NCBI GenBank assembly: GCA_009741485.1
Contig: CM019236.1
Span: forward strand, 30,242,322-30,306,321
Length of the DNA: 64,000 nucleotides
From: Malurus cyaneus samueli
Lineage: Eukaryota; Chordata; Aves; Passeriformes; Maluridae
Direction of reading: 5' to 3'
Shown: positions 23,861 through 37,100 of the stretch, one piece after another
Layout: the number at the start of each line of letters is the position of its first letter
How positions within the stretch are numbered: position 1 is the first letter of the stretch
Notes under the pieces: generated by a model
Seen by the model: the letters and a program-made list of their open reading frames with translations, nothing else
What the model was told of the DNA's origin: nothing
Database searches by the model: none
Made by a program: the position numbers and the translations under genes

Positions 23861-26800
23861 TTTGTTCTCCAATGATTTCAACCCTTGTTAAAAATAAACG
23901 TCTGGTTTAAAAAAGAAAAGGGCTTTTCTCAACTCTTGCAAATTAATTGAATCCAGAGCCTGGTAATGCAACTAAAGAGCTCTCTCTCTTTTTTTTTTTT
24001 TTACCCTAAATTTGTTTGTGGGGATACTGTTATTCAGTAAGTGATAAATTCACTTCAAAGCCATCCAGAAAGTCGAGGAAGTCAATGGTGTGATGGTCAT
24101 CTGCCCCAGCTGAAGTGTTAGCCTCTGATAGCAATCAGAGATGCAGCCAAAATGCTAGGCTTGCCTCATGTTTCGATCACCCTGAAAAGATTTTATGACA
24201 GAGATGGTTTCTGTCCACAGTTTTGGTTTGGACAAAATGCTGGTTAGTCACAAATGGTTCAGGTTTCAATCAGAATTTGTCAGTAGGTGCAGGGAGGTCT
24301 CTAGATCTGGGGAACCTCAGAAAACCAGCATTCGGTTTTATGTAAACATCAAAAGTCCAGATGCTTATTTGAACCATCCACATCTGTTGAGTCTGCACAA
24401 CCGGGCTAGATATTTAGCTGGGATAGCTTTCCCTGCAAGATTTCATAGACTTCATAGCTGAACTTGTGGCCAGAAATACCAGAGCTTCTTTTGGTATTTA
24501 AGTACTTTTTATTCCAGTGCTAACCTGGAATGTGTTACATTTCATGAGCGGGTAAGATATGCAAAAATTGTAAAACTTCACAAAAATCCAGATCTAGTGA
24601 ACAAACACTGTGAGCAACAAAATACTTATTAAGAAGTCTCTAGTAGTAATTTGTGAAGAAAAGCAAAAATATATTAGATGTTTCTCTGAAGAATAAAAAT
24701 CTACTCGTTACCACTAAAAAATTCTTGATAAATTTTTTTTGAGGGAAAAAAACAGAGAAAAAGATCATTATTTAAGTTATTTTATTCAGCTTCTTGAAAG
24801 TCAGTGTTCAAATTTAAGATTTGGATAATACTTTTTTCCCTGAGTCCCTCTGGCACTGGAACAAGTGCAAAACAACTGTCTTTGCACTTTATTGCAAATC
24901 TTGCACAATTTTAAACACACAAACTGAGGTTCTTGCAAATTGCACTCTGAGAATATCACACATTTATGCTTACAGGACTATAAACAATGACAAGATGTTT
25001 TGAACAATCTGTTTCCTCAAATTAGATTAACATCATGGAGAAGCACAATCTGCTCATTGACACCAAAGGTACAAAAAAAACCCCAGTGTGTTGTGTCCTC
25101 CTTCAGGACATTGCTGTGGCAACAGGCATTCGCTGTCCATGTCATCATAAAGGATGTGGTGCACTTTTAGAGCTGTTGTTCTTTAGAAGAGACAGCAGGC
25201 TCCACATAGCTCCGCTGACAATCAAGCAGCAAAAATACAGGCAGCATTTGAGGGTCCTTGTCAGCATTGTGCTCCCTGGTCATACACCACAATGAATTCA
25301 ATCTCCTTTTAAGGGTGATGGGTGAAAAAAGCTACATTTGCCTGCACTAAACTAGCAGTACGTAATGAGCCTTAAGTCACTGCTTCCAAAAACAATCACA
25401 GAAATCTTCACCAGTACAAAAGATTTGCTAAGAGCTAGCAACCTTTTTGTGCTTAGTGCTCTTGAATCGATATTGGGGAAATACAGACTTTCTTACTGTA
25501 GCTGAGAGTAACAATAAGATTCACCTTTTGTGCAGGCATTATTACAATCGTATCAAGTTTGTGCATAGTGTAAGTCTTTTCATATTTCACATTCTTGCTG
25601 TTAATCCCAGAACCTACCAATTAAACTTCCTTCTAAATTTATTTATTACACACTTTGCTCTGCAAAGCACTATTTTTATTATCTGAGAGAGCAAAACCAA
25701 ACCCCAGGAAACTGAAACTCAGAGTGACCTATGATTTTAACCTTCAATCAACATGAACGTACATGGCTGTTTTGTTTTGCTGGGTTTTGCACATTGTAAT
25801 TGTATTTACAAAAAAATTCCTTGAAAGCATGTGTTGTGTTGAATGACTGTATGCAAACAACTTTGGAACCAGGGAACTTTTGATTCTTAACTTTACAGAC
25901 TACAGGGCAAAGGTTAAAATCATGAGCTTTGTTGTCCTGTTGGCAGCAATTTCTTTTGAAGCTTCCTGCTTCCAGTGAAAGTGATATACAGTTATTTACA
26001 CAAATCTCAGTGTCTTTGGCTGTGTTTGTAAAAGAAAAAAATATTAATCCTGTAACTTTTAGTATTTGAACAACCTTCTTAGATAATGTGAGCACAAATC
26101 TGACTGGTGTTGTATATATATAGATAGATGTAGAGGTGAAAATGGAGCCATTCTCAAAAGACTTATTTGCATGCATAGGTAATGAGCAGACAGAGAAGCT
26201 TGCTGGCTATTTGCAGATTTACATAAGGAAATTTTGTTGTAGTGCAGGCAAATATTTATTTGTGTAAGATGAAAGCCTTGTATAACAATCCAGGTTAAAA
26301 AAACTTGATCTTAAGAGATTTCATTAAATACGTAGACATTGTCATTCCAATGAGTTGTAGACATTTCATAGCAACTCTATTGAAATGAGACAAAAAGTAA
26401 AAAGGCTCTTGTAGCTGTAAAGGGAGTCCACTGCACGAGACTTCGCACTGCCATGAACAACCTATATTTATATTGCCTCTTACATAAAAAATAATTAAGT
26501 GTGCTGAAAGAATTTACTGAAATCTTGTAACATCAGGAATTTTAAGTGCCCTGGCAAAGTGGAAACAGTTACTCAGACCGTAATGCTGGGACATATTCTT
26601 ACCCCCAAACAAAGCTATGAACAGCATCTACTCCTTAAGACAGTGTCTGAGGAAGACCTTGTAGACTAAAACACAGAGCAATAATCAGTGGTGTGAGATT
26701 CTGTGCTATTTACTGGCAGAATTCTCATTTATATGTAGCTGAAGAATTACAGCTGTTTCATACAATGGATAATAAATGAGCAGGACAAAACAAATGAGTG

Positions 26801-27960
26801 GAGCAGTCCTGTCCTGCTCCACCCCAACCCCTGGTATTAATTATCTAGTCTCTTGCAGCATGCCAGTCCCATTAACTTCAGCTTCAGGTTTTTGTGTGCA
26901 AGCCTTTCAGATCAGAGCAACATATTGGTGAAATAAGCAGCAGCCAAACAAATAACTAGAGTGTAATATTCGGAGAAGTTGGGAATAGTCAAAGCTTCCC
27001 AGCAATCTCTAATTTTCTTCATCTCTTTTAATCTGACACCCTCTCAGTCACACAGACTGTTCCACACCTTTCCTTTCCTTCAGCACAGAATGCTACTAAC
27101 ACTAAATGTCAAAATACGGCATGAAATGTACCCCATTACAGCTGTTTTCTAGCACGGTTTGGCTACTGTTTAACTGCTAAATTTGACCTAGATGCATGCA
27201 TGGCAAATACAGCTGTGTTCACTGGTTCTGGCTTTGGTGTGTGTTTTCCAGCATGTATTTTCTCATTGTGGTGGCTGGGTGCCTCTCACAGGAGCCCCAG
27301 GTAGTAGAAAAGCCTTGCTTACACAAAGCTCAAATGGAAAAAATCCAAGTTGCCTTCTAAACACTCTAAAATAACACTTTCTAATGCTTCCTACGGGTGA
27401 TGTTGACACATTTACAATGTTGATTTAAAGGGTAGAGGGAATACAGTTCTTCCTGACACCACAAATGTAAAGTTACTGGCCCACCCTGTCACTGGAGCCA
27501 CGCTGAAATGACTGCCAGCAGATCTAAAGTGCCAGGTATATAAAAGTCAGCAAACAGGCAGACGGTGACCTCCGTGGTTGTGAGGAAAACCTTTGAAGTC
27601 TCCTCTACTTTCTGTCCCTCTAGGGTGGAGTCACACTCAGTATGAAACACTGATCCTGCAGTTCCTGAGATACTTGGTTCAACAGTTCCTGAACTTTTTG
27701 TGAACCATTTTAGCTCAGGTTTGCTGTACCAAAACACAATCTAAAGATTTCCTTAATTTCTTTACCCCATCCTTCATTCACTGTTCTTTGTTGGAACTAA
27801 TCTGACTGTAAAGCTTTGTCAGTCTTCAGAAGTTCTAATTTCTCAATCACTTGGTCTGACATGGTCCTGATTTTCTTCAATATTTCGTCTTCTACCCCAG
27901 GGAAATTTATGTCTGTTCCTGGCATTTGTCTCCTATCTTCCTTTGTGAACACAGAGAGGA
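23861..27960. other. Single-copy noncoding segment
   Basis: AT-rich sequence with a poly(T) run near 23990-24001 and short unrecognised frames, the longest being 142 codons on the minus strand at 25748-26176. No gene, RNA or mobile element is recognisable. A block at about 26220-26400 is AT-rich and complex, like many conserved noncoding elements, but this cannot be established from one sequence. Confidence 0.55.
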
Positions 27961-27977
27961 AAAATTAATTTAATTTA

Positions 27978-28021
27978 TCTCTCTCTCTCTCTGTGTCTCT
28001 CTTTCTCTCTGTCTCTCTCCT
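27978..28021 (+). repeat. (TC)n low-complexity tract
   Basis: CT dinucleotides are interrupted by GT and TTT. Confidence 0.85.
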
Positions 28022-28114
28022 TTCAACAGTGAAGTCTTCTTCTGTCAATAAATTACTCCTGCCACATCCTGGAGGCCAACTATCTCTTCTTCCTTTCACT
28101 CCTGTATTTCTTAG

Positions 28115-28202
28115 GAGTTGTTTTGGGGGGTTTTGTGTTGTTGTTGTTGTTTGGGTTTTGTATTTGTTTTGTTTAATTTTATTTATGGTGGGGTTTTGGT
28201 GA
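28115..28202 (+). repeat. GT-rich low-complexity tract
   Basis: The sequence is T and G rich with (TTG)n units and runs of G and T. It is simple low-complexity DNA. Confidence 0.8.
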
Positions 28203-30394
28203 TTTACTTTAGCTGGTGGTTGGTTTTTTAAGTCTTATCAATCTTCATCTGGACGGAAAACTATTTTCAACTCTTCAGGTTTCATTTTTTTATTTTGTTT
28301 TCTTTCCTCCATTCTTTCCATTCATTCCAGTCCTTTCTATAGTCCACTCTGGACTTGATCTTTTAAATTTTTCACTTGTCCTTTCTTCACCTTTGATTAG
28401 CTTTTCATTTCCTTGTTCTTTATTAGGTGTTGGCAACACAGTACTGTAGGTGGCATTTTCCGTTTTTTCTTTCCCTTCCCTCATCCCTAGTCCATGCTGA
28501 GCCACAGCCCAGAATGATGTCAGGAGAGCATTTAGACACCTTTCCAAGATTTGATACTGACCGCTCAGCTCATTAAAGGTCTTACGATATATTTTGCAAG
28601 AATGGGTGCATTAACCCCTGCATTCTGGATGAATTCCAAATGGAATGATTACTTACTGCCTACCCAGACTCCCCTTACAATTTCAGTGGGATAGATTAAT
28701 TCTTACTTGACCTGTACCATAGCATTACTATCAGTACTGCTTTCTGCACCAAAAGTGACAGAAGGGAGGCTATTTTTCTGTTAGACGAGGTTCTTTTCCA
28801 ATTTCATGGAACAAACAATTTTGAAAGGAAATACTGATTTTCCTTCTTATTCCTTTTTTAAATTCCAGTAATTTGTAGATTGAATTTTTGCATAGACAGT
28901 GTTCAGCCTGCAGGCAGTATTTCATTCCTCCTCTTTTCCTCCATCCCCACATGGAATACACTGCCTAACAGTGACATACACCATCCCTATTTTCCTCTCT
29001 TTACACTATTATCTTACACAGTTCAGAAGGTGCCCAGGTCAGACTGTTTATATCCACCATGGCAAAATCAGCTTTCAATTGATTTCACTTCAATTCTTGC
29101 AGTGGCCTCCAGTTACATATGTTTAAAAAGAATGACAATCTTCATTGAAAGCTTTAAACTCAAAAGATTAATCCCATTACTTTAAGTATCAAGGAATTGC
29201 TTGCAAAACAAGGGAAGAGTCGGGGAAGAAAGTACACTGAGGTGTAAAGCTTGTGTTTTCTGTCCGTATAATATAAATGGAAGCAGCAAGCTGTTTCCTC
29301 ACAATAGGTGTTTGAGAAAGGCTTCATGAGTGACAAGTACCAGAGAGAAAACATTTCTAGAAGTGCTGAAAGCATCCCTTAAGGTTGAGAGTGAACTAAT
29401 AAGGCGGCAGTTTATTTAGGTTCAGCTCCCATGACTGGTTTATGACCTTTATGCTCTTCTTTATTGTTCTAAAATAAATGGAAAAACTGTTCCTTTCTGA
29501 ATTCCTATTGTTACTAACAGCCACATTCTGTCCACATGGCTCCCACCATGAACTGACTGGAGTGTAACATTTGACTGAACTCAGATGAAGAAGTCTTCTA
29601 TTACAAATTCCTTGACTTCCTTTTCACTTGATTCCACAGTGTAGCATTTTGACTTCTGAGCTGTTGAAAAAGAACACACTTCTTTTTCTACTATTTCCCC
29701 TCCTTTTTTCCTTTTTCTAACCTTCCTGGACTCATGATCTGCCTTATTTGTCTGCCCAGCATTATCTAAAGCATACAGGGCCTTTGCCTGACCACTATCC
29801 ATGAACTGTCATTTTTCATAATTTTTTCCTCTCCTTCCCTATGGCCTTTTTTAATCTATTTCTCTATTTTTTCAGCTGCTCACCTATCTTGCTACTTTAT
29901 TCCCTTCTGCTGCTGTGTGCATAGCCTTACTTTCACAGATATATCTTTGGACTCTCCTTCCTGATAGCCTGAACACAGCATTACAGTTGTTTCTGTTTCT
30001 CACTGTATGTGGCTTCCAGACAGTACTTTCTTTCTTTTACATGTATTGATTTTGTGTTTTTTCCCTATGCCTAAACTGTCACTGATCCTTTTATGAACGA
30101 TTTCAGAAGGACCACTGGGTGAAAAAAAGTGATATGCAAAAATATTTGCATGCTGAACCACAGAGAGTATCAAATCACAGTATTTCTCTTCCTAAGAAGG
30201 CTCAACTAGAGAAATGTGATCCATGGACAGACCCTGTGATCCTTTAGTTGTCTAGATGGAGTTCATTTGTCCAGTTTTGTTTTGTTTATTTTCAGATCTC
30301 CCTGACAGTTTGCATGCTGAACATCATACACAAATCAGCAGCTTTGATAAAGGCTTTTCAACAAATTCTAGATTCAGGCAGTTGGCTAAAGCAT
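28203..30394. other. Single-copy noncoding segment
   Basis: T-rich and AT-rich sequence. Frames of up to about 100 codons are present but none is recognised. Nothing else is seen. Confidence 0.55.
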
Positions 30395-30512
30395 TTCCTT
30401 CCTTCCTTCCTTCCTTCCTTCCTTCCTTCCTTCCTTCCTTCCTCCCTTCCTCCCTTCCTGCCTTCTGCTTTCCTGCCTTCTTGCATTCCTACCTGCCTTC
30501 CTTCCTCTAAGC
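30395..30512 (+). repeat. (TTCC)n microsatellite with degenerate right flank
   Basis: About twelve perfect TTCC units (30395-30442) grade into CTCCC, CTGCC and CTACC variants up to about 30512. This is a second, independent TTCC locus unrelated in flanks to the one in duplication B. Confidence 0.93.
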
Positions 30513-32459
30513 CTTAAAATCAACAATTAAAAGTGGCAGCAAAATAGAGTATGGGGAAGATTTGTACGAGGATCTGTTTTACAGTATTCTAATTTCTCTT
30601 TGGAGTCATTGTTTACATAATGCATGGTGTGATCAGATGTTTCTTTAATGCGTTTACAATTGCTTGGCTTATTTTACATAGCGAAGGATCATGCTATGCT
30701 ATGTCTCATCACGTTGTTAGTGAACATAACAAAATACTGGAAATTAAACGTGACAGTTAAATGGCAAAAGACAAATACTTATTTTTAAATTAAGAATACA
30801 CTATCAACTTAATTAGCATCTCTCAGCACTTTCCAGGTTTTATTTACAAACATGCTGGGCCAAATTCCTTGCTCAGTTGTAACCATGCAAACATTTATTG
30901 TATATGTCTGGGAGTTAATTTTCTGCTGTGTTTGCACTTCATTTTTATAGACAATGTCAGCTATATTCCTTTCCAAGGTATAATGGCAGAAGATGAAATG
31001 TGATTAAGATGGGGATTGAGCAGGAGGTGTATTGAAGGCATCGGTATGAGGTATGTGTCTGGAAGCAATGAACGCAGAAAACATGGTTGAAAACAAAGCT
31101 GGAAGACTCAACTCAGTCTTGTGAGTTAAGGCGTTTATGAATGAAAAAGTGGTATATCCAAAAAAAAAAAAAGGAGGAAGGAACTGGTATAAGGAAAGGG
31201 GCTCTTCCCTGGCAGTCATTCTCAGGCATGCAGCCTTTTTGCAGTGGCAGTGACTGCTTTGGCTGACCTGGCTTTGCTTTTTTGGTCATTTTGAAGAAGA
31301 ATGACTTCTGAGCCTATGCCCACCAGGCTCAGAAGTACTTTTTTCAACGAGGCCACACTGTTGTACTATAAATCTTACTGGAAGGCAAGGGGACATAGAC
31401 TGTGGTGTCACTGAGGTATGTCTGAAAAAGTTAACCTAGTTTACCCGAAAATCTAGTCCATCACCTGGCCCTGGTGAAGTTGCATATATGTGTGTGGTAG
31501 TGGGAGTTGTTATTTATCTTCATCTACCAGCATTTATCTTCATCTATGAGTCTTGTCCTGTCTTGTAGATTTCTGTTCTGAAACTTCACACTGCCCTGCC
31601 TCTGAACAAACCAAATCCTGGGAGACAGGCTGTTTCACTGTTGTTCTTTGTCAAATATGCAATCCTGTGGGAAAAAAGATGCAATAAACCTGCAGAAGAT
31701 CTTGAGGATGGAGTATTGGTAAATGCTTCATATCATGAGATGTATGTATTTGTAACAACTTAAAACCATAGGGAAAGGGTGTAAGGACTTCTTATACTGT
31801 ACACATCTACCCTACTTCTACTTAAAAACCCATAAAAAATGCAGCCATTGTTTCAGGAGGCTCTGTCAAAATAGGTAACATTTTTAAAACTTGCACTTTC
31901 TATAGTTTATAACATATCAATAGAGAATTTTGGCTTAAATGATATCCTGGACAGAGACTATTAAAAGAGACAGAGAGAAAAGTTCTGATGAATGCAAAAT
32001 TGCTATGTATACTACATTTTAAGATTTCCTAAGATAATGTACAAACACAGTTCTTCATGAGGAAGAGCAGTTAAACGGTATGGCATGTAAAAATACTTTC
32101 AGAAAGGTTTGATCTTAGCCATTATTTTAGTTCATTAAAGAAAATGAAGTAATTACTTTTTAAAAAGAAACATGCATAAGCACATTGCCAGTTGAAGTAC
32201 ACATAGGATGAGTACTTATAATTGCTTTTCAAGAAGGCAGGCAGGATTTAACTGGGTTTTGTTTTCTTTTAAAGCACTTCGGGTTTGTTTTTTATGATAG
32301 GTTCAAAAAATCTCAGCGGCTATCTTGTTGTGTGACAGGAGTTTACAGCATTAGTTTCACCAGACAAGGACTGGTGGAGTAAAATTAGTCATGTATGTAA
32401 ATTATAATCATGCTGAATAGTTGTATGTGCTCATTTAGCCATTTTAACAGTGTGTGATG
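30513..32459. other. Single-copy noncoding segment
   Basis: AT-rich sequence without a recognisable gene. The part at about 30640-30930 has complex sequence with few simple repeats and would be a reasonable place to look for conservation. Confidence 0.5.
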
Positions 32460-33110
32460 TTATCCTCTCTGCAGGACTAATAAGCATTAGCCATAATGAG
32501 GTCAGTCAGTCAGTCAGGCATTATCATGGGATTTAATTGGGACACTGGTCTCTGCTGAAGTGAAAATTAATAACTTTTGTCAATGTTCTGGCGAAATGTT
32601 CTGTCTTATTAAACTATGAGGGTCAATTAGAAAGCATTATGTAATAAAGTCCCCAGCAGCAGAACTCAAATTGAGTTATACCACAGTCATTATTCCAGGA
32701 CGATTGCATTTGAAAATGGAAAACCAGCATGCCATATGGAGGGCGCAGGTTATATTTACAAGCATTGCATGTTAAAGCTTCGGCAAGAAGGAAACAATTA
32801 AATGTAATACTGAAATAAATCAAAGCACTGAAAGTGCCATGTTGTGCCAGGCGCTTAATATAGCCAGCATACCCCTAGATGCGACTAGGCAAAATGGCAC
32901 CTGTTTATAAGCCTTGTTTGGGTTCTGTCAGACAACGTCCTCCCTCTGGATTGCTTCGATGATTCAAAGTCTAGGGCACACCTGGAAGGCTCAACCAGGC
33001 ACGTTGACTCATATAAATAACAGTTTATTGTATGGCTATTAAGACCAGAGATTGCTTTTATTAAAGTGCAGTTATCATGATACATCAAATTAAAGAAGTT
33101 TTAAAGCATG
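32460..33110. promoter_or_regulatory. Candidate conserved noncoding (enhancer-like) block
   Basis: This block of about 650 bases has no simple repeats apart from a short GTCA run. It is dense in homeodomain-like cores: GCATTAGCCATAATGAG near 32484-32500, TTTAATTGG near 32532, TCAATTAG near 32623, and CAATTAAATGTAATAC near 32797. It also has an AP-1 type TGACTCA at 33005-33011 followed by TATAAATAA. Such composition is typical of vertebrate developmental enhancers in gene deserts. That is inference from composition only; no conservation was measured. Confidence 0.3.
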
Positions 33111-33400
33111 TTTAATGGCCTCTGATATTCCCTGTTCGGTCATGTTTTACCGTACTTTGAATGGGGGAGATACAAAGCCTCTGTCAGCGCTGGTGTCTAA
33201 AGTCCATGTCAGCAAAGAAGCAGAGAGGCCAAGAGGCAGGAAAGTAAGTTTTACAGGGACAGTGACAACCTCAGACGAATGCAAAAGCAGTCACCTTACT
33301 GTTTCTAAGGATTCCCTTACAAAAAAATTAGTAGTATCTCACGCTAATCTCTTGCCCCCAGAATTTACATCCCAGAGCTGGAAATAAGTAGTAGTATATA

Positions 33401-33625
33401 ATCATAGAATTGTTAGTGTTGGAAAAGACTTCTGAAATCATTGACTCCAATTAATAACCTAATACTCAAGTATTTCCCCAAGTGCCACATCCACATGCCT
33501 TCTGAACACTTCCAGGGATGGTGATTCCACCACTTTCCTGGGAAGTCTGTTCCAATGCCCAACCAACCTGAAGAAATTTTCCCTGATATGTTACCTAAAC
33601 CTGAGGTGTTGGTGTACCCACACGC
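33401..33625 (-). mobile_element. CR1 LINE 3'-end fragment
   Basis: Read on the plus strand the fragment starts with ATCATAGAATTGTTAGTGTTGG. This is the reverse complement of the CR1 3' terminus, whose family carries an ATTCTATGAT-like tail. The following segment corresponds to the known CR1 region encoding the end of the reverse-transcriptase ORF and 3' UTR, including TTCCAGGGATGGTGATTCCA and GTTCCAATGCCCAACCA. The copy is severely 5'-truncated, as most CR1 copies are, and similarity fades near 33600-33640. It is moderately diverged and inactive. Confidence 0.9.
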
Positions 33626-34100
33626 TGAAATGGAGAAGGGCTGTTCATCCTCTCCTCTCATGCAAAGACTCCCCACAATTCATGCCAGAGTTGTACCTCA
33701 CTCAGGGCGACTATGGCCTGTGTACCCCAGATTCTGCAGGAAGAGGAGGACACTGGCACTGCTGCTGGGAAGTGCACCACCAGGTAGGATGTCTGTCCTT
33801 CAGTGGCTTCCTGCTGAATTTCTGCATGGCAGGGCTACCTGCATAGTGCAGCTCCACTGCTCTGCAGAGCTCCGCAAATCCACTCAGCATCAGCTTTGCC
33901 AACCCAGAGGGCTCTTGGCCTCCTCCTCTCCTGCCAAACCAAAGCAAGCTGAGATCTCCCAGGACGGGTCTTCCAGGATTTGCCGGACCTCCCGCTTGCT
34001 CTCTCACTGTAGGAAACTGCCTGCCTCCCTGCAGAGAGACATTGTGCTGGAGAGCCATCCCCAATCTGCCTTCCAATTATTATTCACACATGTGAGGATG
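33626..34100. other. GC-richer block beside the CR1 tail
   Basis: This block is GC-richer than its surroundings and directly continues from the CR1 fragment, so it could be more of the same element too diverged to recognise, or an older insertion. A 184-codon frame on the plus strand (33555-34109) starts inside the CR1 sequence and has no recognised domain, so it is not called as a gene. Confidence 0.35.
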
Positions 34101-37100
34101 ATTTTCTGAAGCACTCATTGTTTGGCCTAACACAGCTGCCAGGGACAGCCACAGCATATCTTGCCCTGGCTTTTACAGAGCAGTGGAAGAATTGTGCAAG
34201 GGCTGTGCATTGCTGGGAACCATAGTCCTGAGAGTGAGCTCTGATCCCAGCTTCTGATACTTTAGAAAGGGTAATACCATCCTCACTAGGAGGACGGGGT
34301 TTCATCTGCAAATTTACAGTCTCACAGGACTTTACCTGATTATTGCTGACAGTGCAGACCAGGTTAATTTTTACTGTGGGGTTTTGAATAAGCTGAAATG
34401 AACTTCGGTTTCATTTAGAATTGTTCAGTTAGGGCCAAGCATGTGATTTCCAACTTAGCTGTAAACTGACAAGCAGAATCAGGCATGATTTTCCTCTCAC
34501 TCATTCCAGTTTGATGACAGCATAGCTTATGTTGACTATTTCAGTGTTGCCTCTGATTTACACTGGTGTGAGAAGAGATACAGGCTTGTTAGCAACCCTT
34601 CCCTCATGGAGTGAGAACATTTTGCAACTCAGCTCAGAGCAGCTGAGAATGTCAATATACTTGATAAGCATTTATGAACAGAGCTTCAGTGCCAGCCTCA
34701 GGAGATCTTCTATGGTGGAAAAGGTCATTAGCTAGACTGTTAAGAAGCACTACTAAGTTTAGACACTTCTTTTTCATTGCTCAACTTCACATTTTGGTAA
34801 AAGTCAGTCATCTCCTCACGTCTCCTCTTGATGATGGTCGAGGCTGCTGAAAACCCCTCTCTCATAGTCCTGACGTATTGGTGAATGTCCCTGACAGCCA
34901 GGTTGTTTCCAGCAGGGGACTTGTTCTCAAAGGACTGGTCCCAGCAGCCAGAGCTGGCCATATGCAGTTCTGTACCTGAGCCACAAGACTGTGCTTTCTC
35001 CCCTTTAGATACTGCAGGATAGCCTGTCAGCTTTTCTCTCTCTTCAGCCCTTTGTAAGTCACCTTATCTCCAATTCTCTTTCCTGGACAGGGATAACATA
35101 TGCAGAAGGTTTGTGTTTCTGGCAGGCTTGGCTGTGTGTTTTATGTTAGACTCACATCTACACATACGCGCACACGAACGTGCATATGCACACAGACATA
35201 TTTATATCTCTACACCCACAGATACATGTGCCTTCGTGCTCGCTTGTGGAACACCACCCAGATGCAGAGGTTCCAGTTTGCCATTTGAAAGCAATTAGCG
35301 TTTATTATTGCAAGCATTTTCAACACAGGGAATACTTTAAAGACAACAGCCCTGCTAATTACTTTCAAATGGTGAGTATCAACATTTTCATGGTGTTGTG
35401 GCATAGGTTAAGCTGCATGGGTGCAGATGCCCTCAGCCTCAATGTAGATGGGTGCACATTCATGCACAGACAAACAGACATACATCTGGCTTCACCTCAC
35501 CACTGAAAAACCCACAGACATTTCCGAAGGAAGTTTCTTTATGATTTTCAAGTGTGCAGGACATCAGAACTTTTGCTTCCCTCTGTTTTCCCTACCTTTT
35601 TTTTTTTTGAATTTTAATTTCTATGAGAATAATGTCAGGCACTTTTGTTGTTGTTGGAAAGATTAAGTGGTTGGGAAAGTGCTGACTCTCTCTAGTCATT
35701 TTACACCTACAGCGTTTAGGAGATCTCAACACAAAACAGTGCCAGGTCTCAGTGCTGGGCTGCCTGCTTCATTCTTTGGCAAAATGATAATATTTTGGCA
35801 GCAGTGCCCTATGTTAACAAAGAAAAGTTTGATTAATCAGCAGGAGGGAAGACTTGGGAGAAAAGGCAGTGGGAAAGAGAGAGAGCAAGAGACAGACATA
35901 TTCTAAAAAGCCTAATCAGTTTTAAAACAGCTTTAAAAAGGAATAAAAATTCCTAAATCTCTTTGATGATATTCAAAGGGCCTTTGAGAAGGCACATTCT
36001 AAATTCTTAACACTGCTAGTGTCACCAGTCCTTTTTTCCACTAAACCATTTTAATTCCATAATTTAGAAGGTCTTGAAAAGTAGCAGGATCAAACTGCAG
36101 TGTAATTGGATACACTGTGCACTTCCAGTGTGAATTTGGGTCCCTGGTAGGCACAAGAGATTTCTTTCTTTCCTCTAAGATCACACAGAGCGTACTCATT
36201 TGAAAGGAGAGGGATGCAGCAGCAAAGTAAGCTTTTTATAAGGTGGATGAGCTAAGTGTGCTGCAGGAAAACACTCGGCCATTTATTTGGCACTGACAGT
36301 TTCTTTGTGATTGGAGGGAACACTATCGACAGGGAAATCAATATGGGTTTACTGAAGAACGCTGAGTGATCAGAGAGCAAAGAAGCAGTCAGACAGGAGT
36401 GGCAGACTTCTGCACTGCCTTCTAAAACAAATGGGTCCAGATATTTCAGTACCTCCTACTGCTCTTCTCTGCTTCTCACAAACAATATAAAGTCCTCATG
36501 TTCAATTATTAGCCCTGCTGATCTGAAGACTGCTGTAAGTGGAGCTTTGGATGTGGTCTGTTTCAGAGAAGCTAGGTACAATTGCAAGCCTGGGGTCCTA
36601 CAGGGCTTTTAAAGACAGACGGCAACAAAGAAAGAGAGCTGGAGAAGAGAAACGTCTGAACATCTGCTGGAAAATCCTAACTGGCTCGTTCAGCTGAGTT
36701 CAGCAAGAGCAGCAGCAGAGGAGTTGGCAGGTGTCGCCACACTGTAGATGGAAATCACTGCAGATGATCTCAAGATATAAATAAGAATGTTCTGGACATT
36801 CCCTATACTTCTTTCCCTCCTCTGCCTATTTTTGCTTCCCAGTGACAGCAGCTTTATTGTGTGACAGTTAGCTTGGGGGAGATATTAAAATAGGTAGGAG
36901 CAGCCTGTGAATGTAAGCAAATAGCTGTATGTATCAATGTTACCCTATCATTGTATACTGCTTTCTTTAAAATTACTCTGGGGATGAAAATAGAAACTAC
37001 CAGTCTTCCCTCCAGGAGCACAAATTTTCACCTCTCAGACAGACTTGTTAAGGGTCAGAGGAAGAAGTGTTAATAACATTGCATCCTTTTCTCCTCAGAA

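Noticed and set aside
33555..34109. 184-codon plus-strand frame
   Set aside because: It begins inside antisense CR1 sequence and shows no domain. A chance frame in GC-richer DNA is the simpler reading.
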